Source: Woeseia sp034521225 (lineage in GTDB: Bacteria; Pseudomonadota; Gammaproteobacteria; Steroidobacterales; Woeseiaceae). Taken from it: a stretch of DNA of 64,000 nucleotides. The notes under the pieces are model-generated. The model worked only from the letters and a program-made list of their open reading frames with translations, made no database searches and was not told where the DNA came from. A program made the translations under genes and the position numbers. The first letter of the stretch is position 1, and every line of letters begins with the position of its first letter. Positions 26,590-35,472 of this stretch are shown in pieces. Location: positions 1 to 64,000 of the forward strand of contig JAXHMR010000031.1 of assembly GCA_034521225.1 (NCBI GenBank), in the 5' to 3' direction.

Positions 26590-27403
26590 ATGTCTAAAAC
26601 CAAATTTTTGCTCTCGGCAATCATTCTGGCGTCGGTGCTGGCTCTGGGTTTCTTGGCGCTGGAGCGAAGGCAGTCTGCCGAGTTGCCTGTCTTTCTTGAG
26701 GGGTCAGAGGAAAAAGCGCGTGGTTCAGGACCGCAGCCAGAGCGCAGGCCAGCCATCGATAGCTCCGATGAGTCCGGATCAGAGTTATCACAAGATGAAA
26801 TCGAACAAATTTATCACTCATCCGAAGCCGCGCAGTGGAGGCGAGAAAACGGATACTATGACGATGTCGCAGGAATGGATGGAATCACCCAGTCCGATCA
26901 TTCTTACGACTCACTTTCCGACGCCGATCTAAACCAACTTGCCAATGGAGGCGACATGATTGCCGCGACAATGCTCGGCGATCGTTTTCTCGCTTCGAAA
27001 GACAGCGACGATCGCGAGCGCGGAATCGAGATGCATCGCAAAGCCGTCACGTTGGGATCGACGTATTCGTCGACAAGTGCTTGAAGATCTCTTGGTCAAG
27101 CCTGCTACTGGGGACCCTATAACTGATGTGCAGAGCATCCAGCGAGGGATGGCTTGGTTGCTCTATTCCTCCAATAGAGGTGATCCCGCGGGCAACGCAG
27201 GCATTAACCTGCTTCTGCAGTCTAAAAACATCAGCCCAGGTTTGGTTGAGGCGGCGTGTCAAGAGGCAGCCAACCGTCGGAAAGAAATAGACGAGAAGCG
27301 GTCTGAGGATGGGGTTACCACCACTCGAAATCAGACTTATCCGGGTTTAGACCGGGTGCCTTCGGGAAGCGAATGGGCGCCGCCAGATATTTGCAGTAAA
27401 TAG
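26590..27403 (+). CDS. Exported protein with Sel1-like segment, one frameshift
   Basis: It starts MSKTKFLLSAIILASVLALG, a signal peptide or N-terminal membrane anchor. An acidic low-complexity stretch follows, then SLSDADLNQLANGGDMIAAT and MLGDRFLASKDSDDRERGIE, which resemble a Sel1-type helical repeat. The frame slips near 27,060 and continues with DPITDVQSIQRGMAWLLYSS and NISPGLVEAACQEAANRRKE. It begins three bases after the tRNA. The family is not recognised. It is AT-richer than its neighbours, and tRNA-adjacent position plus different composition hint at acquired DNA. Confidence 0.55.
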
Positions 27404-27465
27404 TGAGTCGAGCGACCACATAACCTCGCGGCTATGGATGGCCTTCACAGGAAGACGAAGCCTAG

Positions 27466-28352
27466 TCAATCCCGCGGCCGGTTGCCCCGCAGCATCCTGG
27501 CCAATGCCACCACTTCCTTGTCGGCTAACCCCTGCGCAATGCCGCGCTTGTAGATACCGTCGGCAAACGTCGGGATCTCCGCATTGATTCCCGCGTCGTC
27601 AGCCTGAGCAAGAATGCGGTCGATGACGCCGCTGTATACGCCGAGCGATGCGCCGGGCTCGGAGAAATCGTCCCGATTCAATGCCGCACCGAGTTTATGC
27701 AGTTCTTCGGTATCGCTCGGCAACGAGTCCGCGATAACACCGGTTAGCAGCTCCGGCGGCACTTGTTCCGATTCACAGATCAGCGCGCCGTGCACCAGAC
27801 CAAGATGGGCACAGACGTAATAGGACAGGACCGCAATGTCGAGTGCCGCGGCCGCACCGACGGCACCACCCAGGTAGCGAATTTCGTTGCTCAATGCCTC
27901 CAGCAGCGCTTGACTACCATGCCAGGCGGCCTCGCCGCCGGCAACCGCGATCAACGCAGCGTCACCGATCTCATCCGGGTACGCGAGGATTGCGCCATCC
28001 AGGCAGGCTGCGCCGGCGGCATGAGTCCACTGCTCCAGCGCGCGTGCTTCCTCCGGCGTCCCGGTCGATAACTGAATCAGGGTACGGCCGGCGAGTTGTC
28101 CTGATGATGTTCTGGCGAAACACGTCACGCGTTGCCGCATAGTGCCGCTATGCAGATTATGATGACCTGGCACCGCTCCAGCACGTCACCGATGTTCTCC
28201 GCACAGGCGACGCCCCGCTCACGATACGCCTGCATGCGTTCCGGGCTTCGGTTCCAGACAACGAGATCGTGGCCTGCTGCATGAAGCGCATCGGCGATCG
28301 CCGCACCCATGGCACCGAGACCAATGACCGCTACCGGTCCTTCTGCTTTCAT
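27466..28352 (-). CDS. Imine-reductase-like NAD(P)-dependent dehydrogenase, one frameshift
   Basis: The N-terminal Rossmann fold is VAVIGLGAMGAAIADALHAA with WNRSPERMQ after the second strand, which favours NADPH. The frame slips at about 28,145 in an IIICI stretch. The C-terminal part has LIQLSTGTPEEARALEQW, GAACLDGAILAYPDEIGD, LSNEIRYLGGAVGAAAALDI and AHLGLVHGA. The STGTP...LDGAI..YP..IG combination is characteristic of the imine reductase/reductive aminase branch of the hydroxyisobutyrate dehydrogenase superfamily. These reduce cyclic imines or couple ketones with amines. The natural substrate is unknown. The gene stands alone. Confidence 0.75.
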
Positions 28353-28455
28353 CGACTTTGCACCACTCGCTTGTCCTTGTACCTGACGATGGCAGTTTAC
28401 TTGAAAATACTGTGTAATCCGGCCGTACGGTCATGCCGTTTGTTAAACTGCCGGC

Positions 28456-29172
28456 ATGACAATGACATCGCCACTGATGAAGTACCTCGCAACAGTTTTA
28501 ATGGCTGCGCCGTTGGCACTGGCCGGCAGCCCGGGCGCCTGCGCCACGGATGACGACACCGGGATCTGGGGAATCGCCTCCACCGGCGACACGATCCGCC
28601 TCAATAACCAGCCCACGAACTGGCAATACGCCATTGACGGGCAGCTGCGGCGCTTCAACCGCGGCAGCGGTAGCAATACCTACCTGTTGCGACCCGCGAT
28701 AGGCTATGTATTGGAGAACAACGTATCCCTGTGGGCCGGGTACGCGCGTGTCGTCAATGACCCGGACGATGGCAGCACGCGCCACGAAAACCGCTGGTGG
28801 CAGCAGGCGGCGTGGACCGCGCGTCGCTGGGACTGGGGCACGCTGTCGCTGCGCAGCCGGCTCGAGTTCCGCTTCATAGAGGGCAGCAACGATACCGGCA
28901 CGCGCTTCCGGCAACAGGTGCAGCTGACCGCCCCGATCCGGAACAGCGACCTGTCGCTCGTCCTGTCGCTCGAGCCATTCGTCAATCTTCGCGGCACCGA
29001 CTGGGGCGCGGCCGGCGGCTTTGACCAGAACCGGACCTATGCCGGCGTCCGCATGCCGATGACCGACAGCCTGTCACTCGAGGCGGGCTACATGCACCAG
29101 TACATCAGGCGAGCCGGCGCCGAGGATGCGGTCAATCACGTCGGTCTGCTGCACTTGCGGTTCAGACTATAG
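28456..29172 (+). CDS. DUF2490 outer-membrane beta-barrel protein
   Basis: 238 residues with signal peptide MTMTSPLMKYLATVLMAAPL to about residue 30. The mature protein consists of short amphipathic strands: LRRFNRGSGSNTYLLRPAIG, NVSLWAGYARVVND, HENRWWQQAAWT and LSLRSRLEFRFIEG, ending in Phe-Arg-Leu. The family name is DUF2490. Members are predicted barrels of unknown substrate. No operon partner: it is flanked by genes on the opposite strand. Confidence 0.8.
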   Translation: MTMTSPLMKYLATVLMAAPLALAGSPGACATDDDTGIWGIASTGDTIRLNNQPTNWQYAIDGQLRRFNRGSGSNTYLLRPAIGYVLENNVSLWAGYARVVNDPDDGSTRHENRWWQQAAWTARRWDWGTLSLRSRLEFRFIEGSNDTGTRFRQQVQLTAPIRNSDLSLVLSLEPFVNLRGTDWGAAGGFDQNRTYAGVRMPMTDSLSLEAGYMHQYIRRAGAEDAVNHVGLLHLRFRL

Positions 29173-29177
29173 TTTCG

Positions 29178-29791
29178 TCAATGCCTGTGGCGGGAATAAC
29201 TCCGCTGCCGGTTTATGCGACGGCCGGGCCGCTCCACCGTGGCACTCAGGCTGATCGCGAGCGTGGCCGCAAGATCATCGGCACGGAACCAGGTGATATC
29301 GCTCGCCGTACCGAACGGCATTTGCTGGCGGATCCCGGCGCGCACGCCCTGCCAGGCGTCCTCTACGAACAGGTGTTGCGATGCTGACAGCGGTGCAAGT
29401 TCTGTTGTCCCCGGATAGCATTGCGCCAGGTCGTGACTCAGGCAGTAATCGCCGGGATTCATGGGACCACGATCGTCCCAGCTGACCGCCATGCTCAGCC
29501 CGGCCAGTGCGTCCCTGAATGCGGCGCTCGCCACCGCGGCCGTACGGCCACAGGAGACCGGCCGGGTTGTGGAGCTTGCCGCATTGCGCGCTGCCGATGC
29601 CGCGCCACGCGCACAGGCGGCGCCGCGCCATTGCCGGCCCGCGCCGCGGCGTCATGGACGCTGGCTTTGACGGCAGCGGCAAGTGCCAGGCAGCCGGCAT
29701 CGGTAACGGCCTGGGCATACGCCTTGGCCGGCAGCGCCGCAAGCCCGAGCATTGCGATTGCCAATGCAGATAGGTGTCGTCGTGTAACCAT
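29178..29791 (-). CDS. Exported hypothetical protein, frameshifted
   Basis: The start at 29791 (MVTRRHLSALAIAMLGLAAL) is preceded by GGGAGAG and encodes a signal peptide cut after AKAYAQA. The frame slips at least twice: QAVTDAGCLALAAAVKASVH, then CAWRGIGSAQCGKLHNPAGL, and finally AAFRDALAGLSMAVSWDDRG and MNPGDYCLSHDLAQCYPGT. The C-terminus is ADDLAATLAISLSATVER. Family unknown. Several cysteines suggest disulfides in the periplasm. Confidence 0.5.
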
Positions 29792-29973
29792 TGATCTCTC
29801 CCTGGGCAATGGTGTGATGGGAGAATCGAGGATCGCGCAGGACCGACCTGGCATGACAGGCGCATTTTTCGGCAAAACACGGGGAAGCGGCGGCAGGTTC
29901 CGGTTTCGTGCCGACCGTCAAATGGTACAGTAGGCTCGCATCCATCAGACGGTGACACAAGTCTGTCCGATCA

Positions 29974-31297
29974 ATGAGCGAATTCCCAGGCAGTCCGTCA
30001 ACCGTTTGCATTCCTGGTACGCGTCCTCGGCATCGAGGCGCGGGAACTGGCCGCCGTCGCGCTGTCTTTCGTCTATTTCTTTTGCCTGCTGGCCGCTTAC
30101 TTGCACGCTGCGGTCCGTTCGCGAGGCAATGGCCATCGCCGGTGGCACCCAGAATATCCCGTGGCTTTTTACTGGCACGTTTTTCCTTATGTCCTCGCGA
30201 CGCTGGTGTTCAGCTGGGTCGCATCGCGATTACCCGCGCAAACAGTTCCTGCCGTGGGTCTACTATTTCTTTATCGCGAACATCCTGATCTTCTTTGCGG
30301 CCTTCCGGCTGGCCGAGCTGAACGACGTCAGCCAGATCTGGATCGGGCGCGGCTTTTTCGTCTGGCTTAGCGTCTTCAACCTGTTCGTCGTGTCCGTGTT
30401 CTGGAGTTTCATGGCTGACATCTGGTCGAAGGAGCAAAGCAGGCGGCTATTTGGCGTCATTTCCGCCGGCGGCAGCACCGGCGCCCTGATCGGACCGCTG
30501 ATTACCGGCGCCGTGGTCGTGCAGATCGGCTTCGAATACCTGTTGCTGCTATCGGCGGTTCTGTTGACCGGCGCGGTCCTGTGCGTTTCCCGGCTGCGTG
30601 TCTGGGCTGTGCAGCAGACACCGGATCCGACGGCGGGTTCCGTCGACAGCGACCAGCAGTCGGCGGTACGGCCTGGGCGGGAATCCGCATGGTACTGACA
30701 TCACGCTATTTCGGCGCAATCGCCGGCGCTCTGGTCATTGCCACTTTTCTCGGCGGTGCAACGTACATGTACATGGCCGAACTCGTCGGCGAGGCGTTCG
30801 ACACGACCGACCGGCGAACACAGGTGTATGCCCTGCTTGATGCGACCACGAATGCATTGGCGCTTATCGGCCAGCTGCTGATCGTCAAGTATTCGGTGCG
30901 CAAGCTCGGAGTGGGCATGACACTCGCGATCCTGCCACTGGTGTCGATCGTCGGCTTCGCACTTCTGGCCGTGCAGCCGGTCTTGATAGTACTGGCCGTT
31001 TTGCAGGTAGTCCGGCGTTCCATTACGTTTGGCCTTACCAAGCCGACCACTGACATGCTGTACTGGGTCGTATCGCCGGAAGCGCGCTACAAGGCAAAGA
31101 ATTTCGTTGAAACGGCAATCTACCGGGGTGGCGACCTGGTATCGTCATGGACGATCCGTATGATCGGCGGCATTGGTTTAAACGGCGTCGCGCTCGTTTG
31201 CTTACCGCTGGCCATACTCTGGACCGCCTGGCATTGCTCGATCGGCCGCGACTATGCGCGCCGTGACAAGGCGATTTCGGAAGGAGCAGCACCATGA
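29974..31297 (+). CDS. MFS / nucleotide-translocase-like membrane transporter, frameshifted
   Basis: About 12 predicted membrane helices. Stitched over at least three slips, it contains RSVREAMAIAGGTQNIPWLF, TFFL, PWVYYFFIANILIFFAAFRL, VFNLFVVSVFWSFMADIWSK, RRLFGVISAGGSTGALIGPL, then TSRYFGAIAGALVIATFLGG and TKPTTDMLYWVVSPEARYKA. The R-P/S-V-R-(E/D)-x-M start and W-x-F-M-x-D region resemble bacterial proteins annotated as MFS or NTP/NDP-exchange-like transporters. The substrate is unknown. Its stop overlaps the start of the aldo/keto reductase by four bases, so the two are one operon. Confidence 0.7.
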
Positions 31298-32213
31298 ATA
31301 AAGCGAGGCACTGGACACGGCGCGACGCGTTGAAACTCGCGGCCGCGGCCGGATTGACGCCCACCGTACTGCAGGCGGCAACGGACGCCACGATGCGGAC
31401 CCGGCCGATTCCGCGACCGGCGAACCGTTGCCGGTTGTCGGTCTCGGCGCCTACGAGGTATTCGACGTCAGCAGCAGCCCTGACGAACTCGCCATGCGCA
31501 GGGACATCGTCGACCGGCTGCTTGATGCCGGCGGCAGCGTGCTCGATACGTCGCCGATGTACAACCGGTCGGAACGAGTCATCGGCAAAATTCTTGCTGA
31601 CAACGCCCGCCGTGACGACTGCTTTCTCGCCACGAAAGTCTGGACGGACGGCAAAGATGAAGGCGCCGCGCAAATGCAGCGCTCGGCGGAACTGATGAAT
31701 ACCGAAGTCATCGACCTGATGCAGGTGCACAACCTGCGCGATACCGACGTGCATATGGAGACTATTCGAGAATGGCAGGAATCCGGCAGGATACTTTACA
31801 ACGGGCTTACCCACTACACGGCCAGCGCGCTCGATGACATGGAAGCCGCGATGAAAAAGCACAAACCGCAATTCATCCAGATCAACTACTCGCTCGGCGA
31901 ACGCGAAGCCGACAAACGCCTGCTGCCACTCGCAGCTGACATGGGAATTGCCGTCATCGCAAACCGCCCGTTCGTGACGGGCAACCTGTTCGCCGCGGTC
32001 CGCGGCCGTGAACTGCCGGCGTGGGCCACCGGATTCGCGGACAGCTGGGGCCAGTTCTTCCTGAAATACATCATCGGCCACGACGCAATCAGTTGCGTGA
32101 TTCCGGCCACGAGCAAGGCAACACACATGGCCGACAACCTTGGCGCCGGATTCGGTCCCCTGCCCGATGCCGCGACCCGCGAGCGCATGGTGCGCTTCAT
32201 GGCATCGCTGTAG
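31294..32213 (+). CDS. Tat-exported aldo/keto reductase, one frameshift
   Basis: The N-terminus MNKARHWTRRDALKLAAAAG is a twin-arginine signal (TRRDALK). After a slip near 31,405 the frame gives LPVVGLGAYEVFDVSSS, AGGSVLDTSPMYNRSERVIG, which holds the catalytic Asp and Tyr, ATKVWTDG with the Lys, and later LMQVHNL with its His. This tetrad marks an AKR-fold oxidoreductase. The C-terminal DAISCVIPATSKATHMADN binds the cofactor. Periplasmic export of an AKR is known in proteobacteria. Operon partner of the transporter upstream. Confidence 0.85.
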
Positions 32214-32242
32214 ATTCGCCGCTCATCACGACAGGTACTGCC

Positions 32243-32674
32243 ATGCAGAACGCCGGACTCGGACGCCGCCTCGGCGCCATGCTCTACGACAGCCTTCTCG
32301 TCCTCGCGCTGATGTTCCTCGGTACGATTCCATTTATCGCGCTCTTGGACGGCAACCCGGTCGCCGCTGGCACGCTTTCCTACCAGCTCACCATGCTCAC
32401 GGTGCCGTACCTGTTCTTTGCGATTTTCTGGTCAGCTTATGGCCGCACGCTCGGGATGCAATCGTGGGGCCTGCGTATCGAGGACAGTAACGGGCAGCGG
32501 CCGGATTTTGCGCGCTGCAGCCTGCGCTTTGCCGCTGCGATCCTGTCATGGCTGCCGGCGGGGCTCGGCTACTGGTGGCAACTGGTCGACCGGGACGGGC
32601 TGAGCTGGCACGACCGTCTTTCAGGCACGCGGCTCAAATTCTATCCGAAGAGTACTGCCTGGACTTTTTGGTGA
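32243..32674 (+). CDS. RDD-family membrane protein
   Basis: 143 residues with the family signature residues: GLGRRLGAMLYDSLLVLALM (R and D of the first helix), SAYGRTLGMQSWGLRIED and WHDRLSGTRL. Three membrane helices are predicted. RDD proteins are small membrane proteins, some implicated in cation exchange, mostly of unknown role. The start at 32243 was chosen because the family begins right at the GxxRR motif. Confidence 0.85.
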   Translation: MQNAGLGRRLGAMLYDSLLVLALMFLGTIPFIALLDGNPVAAGTLSYQLTMLTVPYLFFAIFWSAYGRTLGMQSWGLRIEDSNGQRPDFARCSLRFAAAILSWLPAGLGYWWQLVDRDGLSWHDRLSGTRLKFYPKSTAWTFW

Positions 32675-32760
32675 CCGGCCGCACTGGTACGCCTTACCAG
32701 TACTTTGGTGGGCAGTTGTTTCGGGTCCGACTTCTTTTCGTTAATGGACCGCTTCCGCCG

Positions 32761-32853
32761 CACCGGTACCCCCTGCCGGGAGCCCTTTGAAGGAATGGCT
32801 CCCTGCGGTCCGCTTTATTTTCCACCAAAGGGCTCCCGGCAGGGGGACCGGTG
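32761..32853. repeat. Long inverted repeat between convergent genes
   Basis: The left arm CACCGGTACCCCCTGCCGGG plus AGCCCTTTGA and the right arm from CCAAAGGGCTCCC to GGGGGACCGGTG are near-perfect inverted copies of about 28 bases with a 36-base loop. It could act as a bidirectional terminator for the RDD gene and lptG, or be a small palindromic mobile element. Confidence 0.65.
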
Positions 32854-32903
32854 CTCCTCAATGCTCGCTGGATACGCCGGTGAGTGCTATTGGCACTATG
32901 CGG

Positions 32904-33082
32904 ATTATTCATGAACGGCACATTGATCGGGGCGGAGGTGTGCCCCGGGGAGGGCTTTTCAGGGCTGTGCCGGACAGGGACGTCCGGCACAGAGCGTACA
33001 GGGACGTATTCACAGCGTCCCTGAAAAGCCCTCCCCGGGGTGCGCCTCCGCTTACCACTGCACCAAACCGTTCATGAATAAT
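32904..33082. repeat. Palindromic repeat element, copy 1
   Basis: About 180 bases bounded by ATTATTCATGAACGG and CCGTTCATGAATAAT. It contains the inner inverted arms CCCCGGGGAGGGCTTTTCAG and CTGAAAAGCCCTCCCCGGGG and a central CAGGGACGTATTCACAG. A reverse-oriented copy lies at 44538-44720. Both copies are in the gap of convergent gene pairs. It resembles a MITE or REP-type element. Confidence 0.85.
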
Positions 33083-33093
33083 CCGGGAACGGT

Positions 33094-34158
33094 CTATCGC
33101 ACCCTGCTTAACGCGAACAGCGTAACCAGCAGCAGCGCAAACGTCGGGATCCACGTAACTATGGCGGGATTAAGCTGGAACACCTGGCCGGAATTGGCCA
33201 GTGTTTCGCTGGCGAGGAAATAGGCCAGGCCGACCATCACGCCAATCATCAGCCGCGTGCCACCACCGGCTGAACGCAGCGAGCCGAAAACAAACGCCAG
33301 CGCCAGTACCGGCATAATGACTACAGTAGCGGTCGATGAGATCCGCGACCACAGCTCCATCTCATAGCGTTCGGCTGACATGTCGTTTCTTTTCAGGTAG
33401 CGGACATAGCTGAGGAGTCCGCGCGCCGACAGGCTCACGGGCTTGACGAGGGTGACGCCGAGCAATTCGCTGCTAAGGGCAAAGGACTCCACCTCGCGCA
33501 GCGATTCGACCACCTCGACTGCGCCATCTGCAAAACGCGTTTCGCGGAAATTTTCAAGCACCCAGCGGTCGTCATCATCAATTCCTGAATTTTCGGCTCG
33601 GGCAACCGACCGCAGCGTGTTGTCATCATTGAACCGGAACAGGTACACGCTACCGAATTCGAATTCGCTGTTGACGCGCTCGAGGTTGAGCACAACATCG
33701 CCGTCCTTGACCCAGGCCGCGTTGCCGACGGTGCGATTCTCCTGCTCAAAGCGGGAGTCATTGCGCGATATGCGCGCAAAATCGTCCAGCGGCGGGCCGA
33801 TGAACTCACCGATCAGTGCCGTGATGACCATCAGCACGACGCCGCTCATTGCCGTCATACCTGCGAGCTGCGCCACGGACAATCCGGCCGTGCGCATGAC
33901 GACGAGTTCGCTGTTGCTCGCGAGACTGCCGAGGCCCATAAGCGCCCCTATTAGCGCTGCAATCGGCAGCATTTCAAACGTCAACTGCGGCAGCCGAAAC
34001 GCCGCGTACTGCAGCGCCTGCGGAATGCCGAACGACCCCTCTATGTTGTCAAGCTGCCCGATGAACTCGAACAGCCCGGCGAGCGCCAGCAGCACGATGA
34101 GCACCATCAGCGTACTCAGCAGGATCGTTCGCATCAGGTATTTTGAAAGGATATCCAT
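33094..34158 (-). CDS. lptG: LPS export system permease LptG
   Basis: 354 residues. With LptF it forms the inner-membrane part of the LptB2FG transporter that extracts lipopolysaccharide and passes it to LptC. It begins MDILSKYLMRTILLSTLMVL. The first membrane helices are followed by LPIAALIGALMGLGSLASNS and ELVVMRTAGLSVAQLAG (coupling helix), a periplasmic beta-jellyroll from about residue 130 to 265, and C-terminal membrane helices (VVIMPVLALAFVFGSLRS). The ATG at 34158 overlaps the last base of the lptF stop (TGATG). The longer upstream frame is not needed. Confidence 0.93.
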   Translation of the reverse strand: MDILSKYLMRTILLSTLMVLIVLLALAGLFEFIGQLDNIEGSFGIPQALQYAAFRLPQLTFEMLPIAALIGALMGLGSLASNSELVVMRTAGLSVAQLAGMTAMSGVVLMVITALIGEFIGPPLDDFARISRNDSRFEQENRTVGNAAWVKDGDVVLNLERVNSEFEFGSVYLFRFNDDNTLRSVARAENSGIDDDDRWVLENFRETRFADGAVEVVESLREVESFALSSELLGVTLVKPVSLSARGLLSYVRYLKRNDMSAERYEMELWSRISSTATVVIMPVLALAFVFGSLRSAGGGTRLMIGVMVGLAYFLASETLANSGQVFQLNPAIVTWIPTFALLLVTLFALSRVR

Positions 34159-35252
34159 CACGCCCGGCCTGTGGCGAACAAGCGCCGGTGCACGCGATTC
34201 TGCACCCCAAGCAAGCCCAGCGCGACGAGCAGCATCAGCCCGTGCACCCACCAGATGCCGACGGCCGGGGGCACGGTACCTGTTCCACCCATGCCTTGCC
34301 GGCCGAGAGTTAAATTGAAATAGATAATGAATACCAGCAGCCCGACGGCGATGCGGGCATAACGTCCCTTGCGCGGCTGGCTGCGGCTGAGCGGTACCGC
34401 GAGTATGGCGAGGATCAGTGTCGACAGCGGCACACCAAGCCGCCAGTGAAGTTCGGCCAATTGCTGCGGATCCCGGGAGCCCAGCAGGTCGGCAGTCGCC
34501 ATTGCACGCGGCTCGAGATCGGGCTCGGAGACATCCGGCAGCCGGTACGGAATGCCGTGTTCCCCAAATTCCACGACAGTGAACGCTGTGGTTCCGGGTA
34601 CACCCGAGTAACGCTTGCCATCGTAGAGCACGAAGAAACGCGTGTCCGGGTCGTCGGCATCGCGCTGCCGCCCGCGTTCGGCGATCACGACCTCCACCTC
34701 GCCGGCTTCCGTGCGCCGTTGCAGAAAAATGTTCCGCACTTCCCCGTTGCCGCTGACTTCCTCGGCATAGACGACAGCATTGTCGCCGCCGGCACTGGTG
34801 AATTTACCGGCCTCGATGCTCGCGAGATCAGCTTGCCGGCGCGCTTCGACGCCGACCCGCTCGATCGCGGTGAGCGCTTTCGGCCCGACATCCATTGCAA
34901 GCCAAGCGACACCGGCCACCAGCGGCACGATCAGCCACATCAACGGACGGTAGATACCCGATGGCCCGACCCGGCACGCCATCATCGCCGGCATTTCGCT
35001 GTCGGCGTACAGCCGGCCCAATGCGAGCATGATGGACAGGAACAGCCCGATGGGTACCAGGATCGTCAGGTATTGGGTTGCAGTCAGCCCAATTATCTGA
35101 AAAACCGCGTCTTTTGGCAGCTTGTCCTTGGCGACGTCGCCCAGGACCCGTGCGAACTGGTTCGTCAGCAGGATGAATAGCAGCACCGCGGTAACGGCGA
35201 GCCAGGTCTGCGCCACCTCGCGGAAGATGTAACGATCAAGGATGCGAAACAT
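34158..35252 (-). CDS. lptF: LPS export system permease LptF
   Basis: 364 residues, partner of LptG. It starts MFRILDRYIFREVAQTWLAV, then has LLTNQFARVLGDVAKDKLP and YLTILVPIGLFLSIMLALGR, followed by LYADSEMPAMMACRVGPSGI (cytosolic coupling helix region). The periplasmic jellyroll lies in the middle, and C-terminal helices include LRLG-type VPLSTLILAILAVPLSRS. It is the first gene of the lptFG operon and divergent from pepA, the usual gammaproteobacterial arrangement. Confidence 0.93.
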   Translation of the reverse strand: MFRILDRYIFREVAQTWLAVTAVLLFILLTNQFARVLGDVAKDKLPKDAVFQIIGLTATQYLTILVPIGLFLSIMLALGRLYADSEMPAMMACRVGPSGIYRPLMWLIVPLVAGVAWLAMDVGPKALTAIERVGVEARRQADLASIEAGKFTSAGGDNAVVYAEEVSGNGEVRNIFLQRRTEAGEVEVVIAERGRQRDADDPDTRFFVLYDGKRYSGVPGTTAFTVVEFGEHGIPYRLPDVSEPDLEPRAMATADLLGSRDPQQLAELHWRLGVPLSTLILAILAVPLSRSQPRKGRYARIAVGLLVFIIYFNLTLGRQGMGGTGTVPPAVGIWWVHGLMLLVALGLLGVQNRVHRRLFATGRA

Positions 35253-35472
35253 GCATTTCTGAATAAAATCGCCGGCGATTCCGCAGTTAACGGATCGGGT
35301 GCGGATCAGTTAGACTACCGTGTTTGAGTTGCGCAGGACAGTCTTCCGCGGCCGCCGTCCAAGCGGCGGTCGGGCCAAGAATAACAGCTACCCTGGCAGC
35401 GACATGTGCATTCAGGCGGGTACACGGCAGATTCCTGTGCCGTACGGGCCCGCCACACAACAGGCGAACGGT

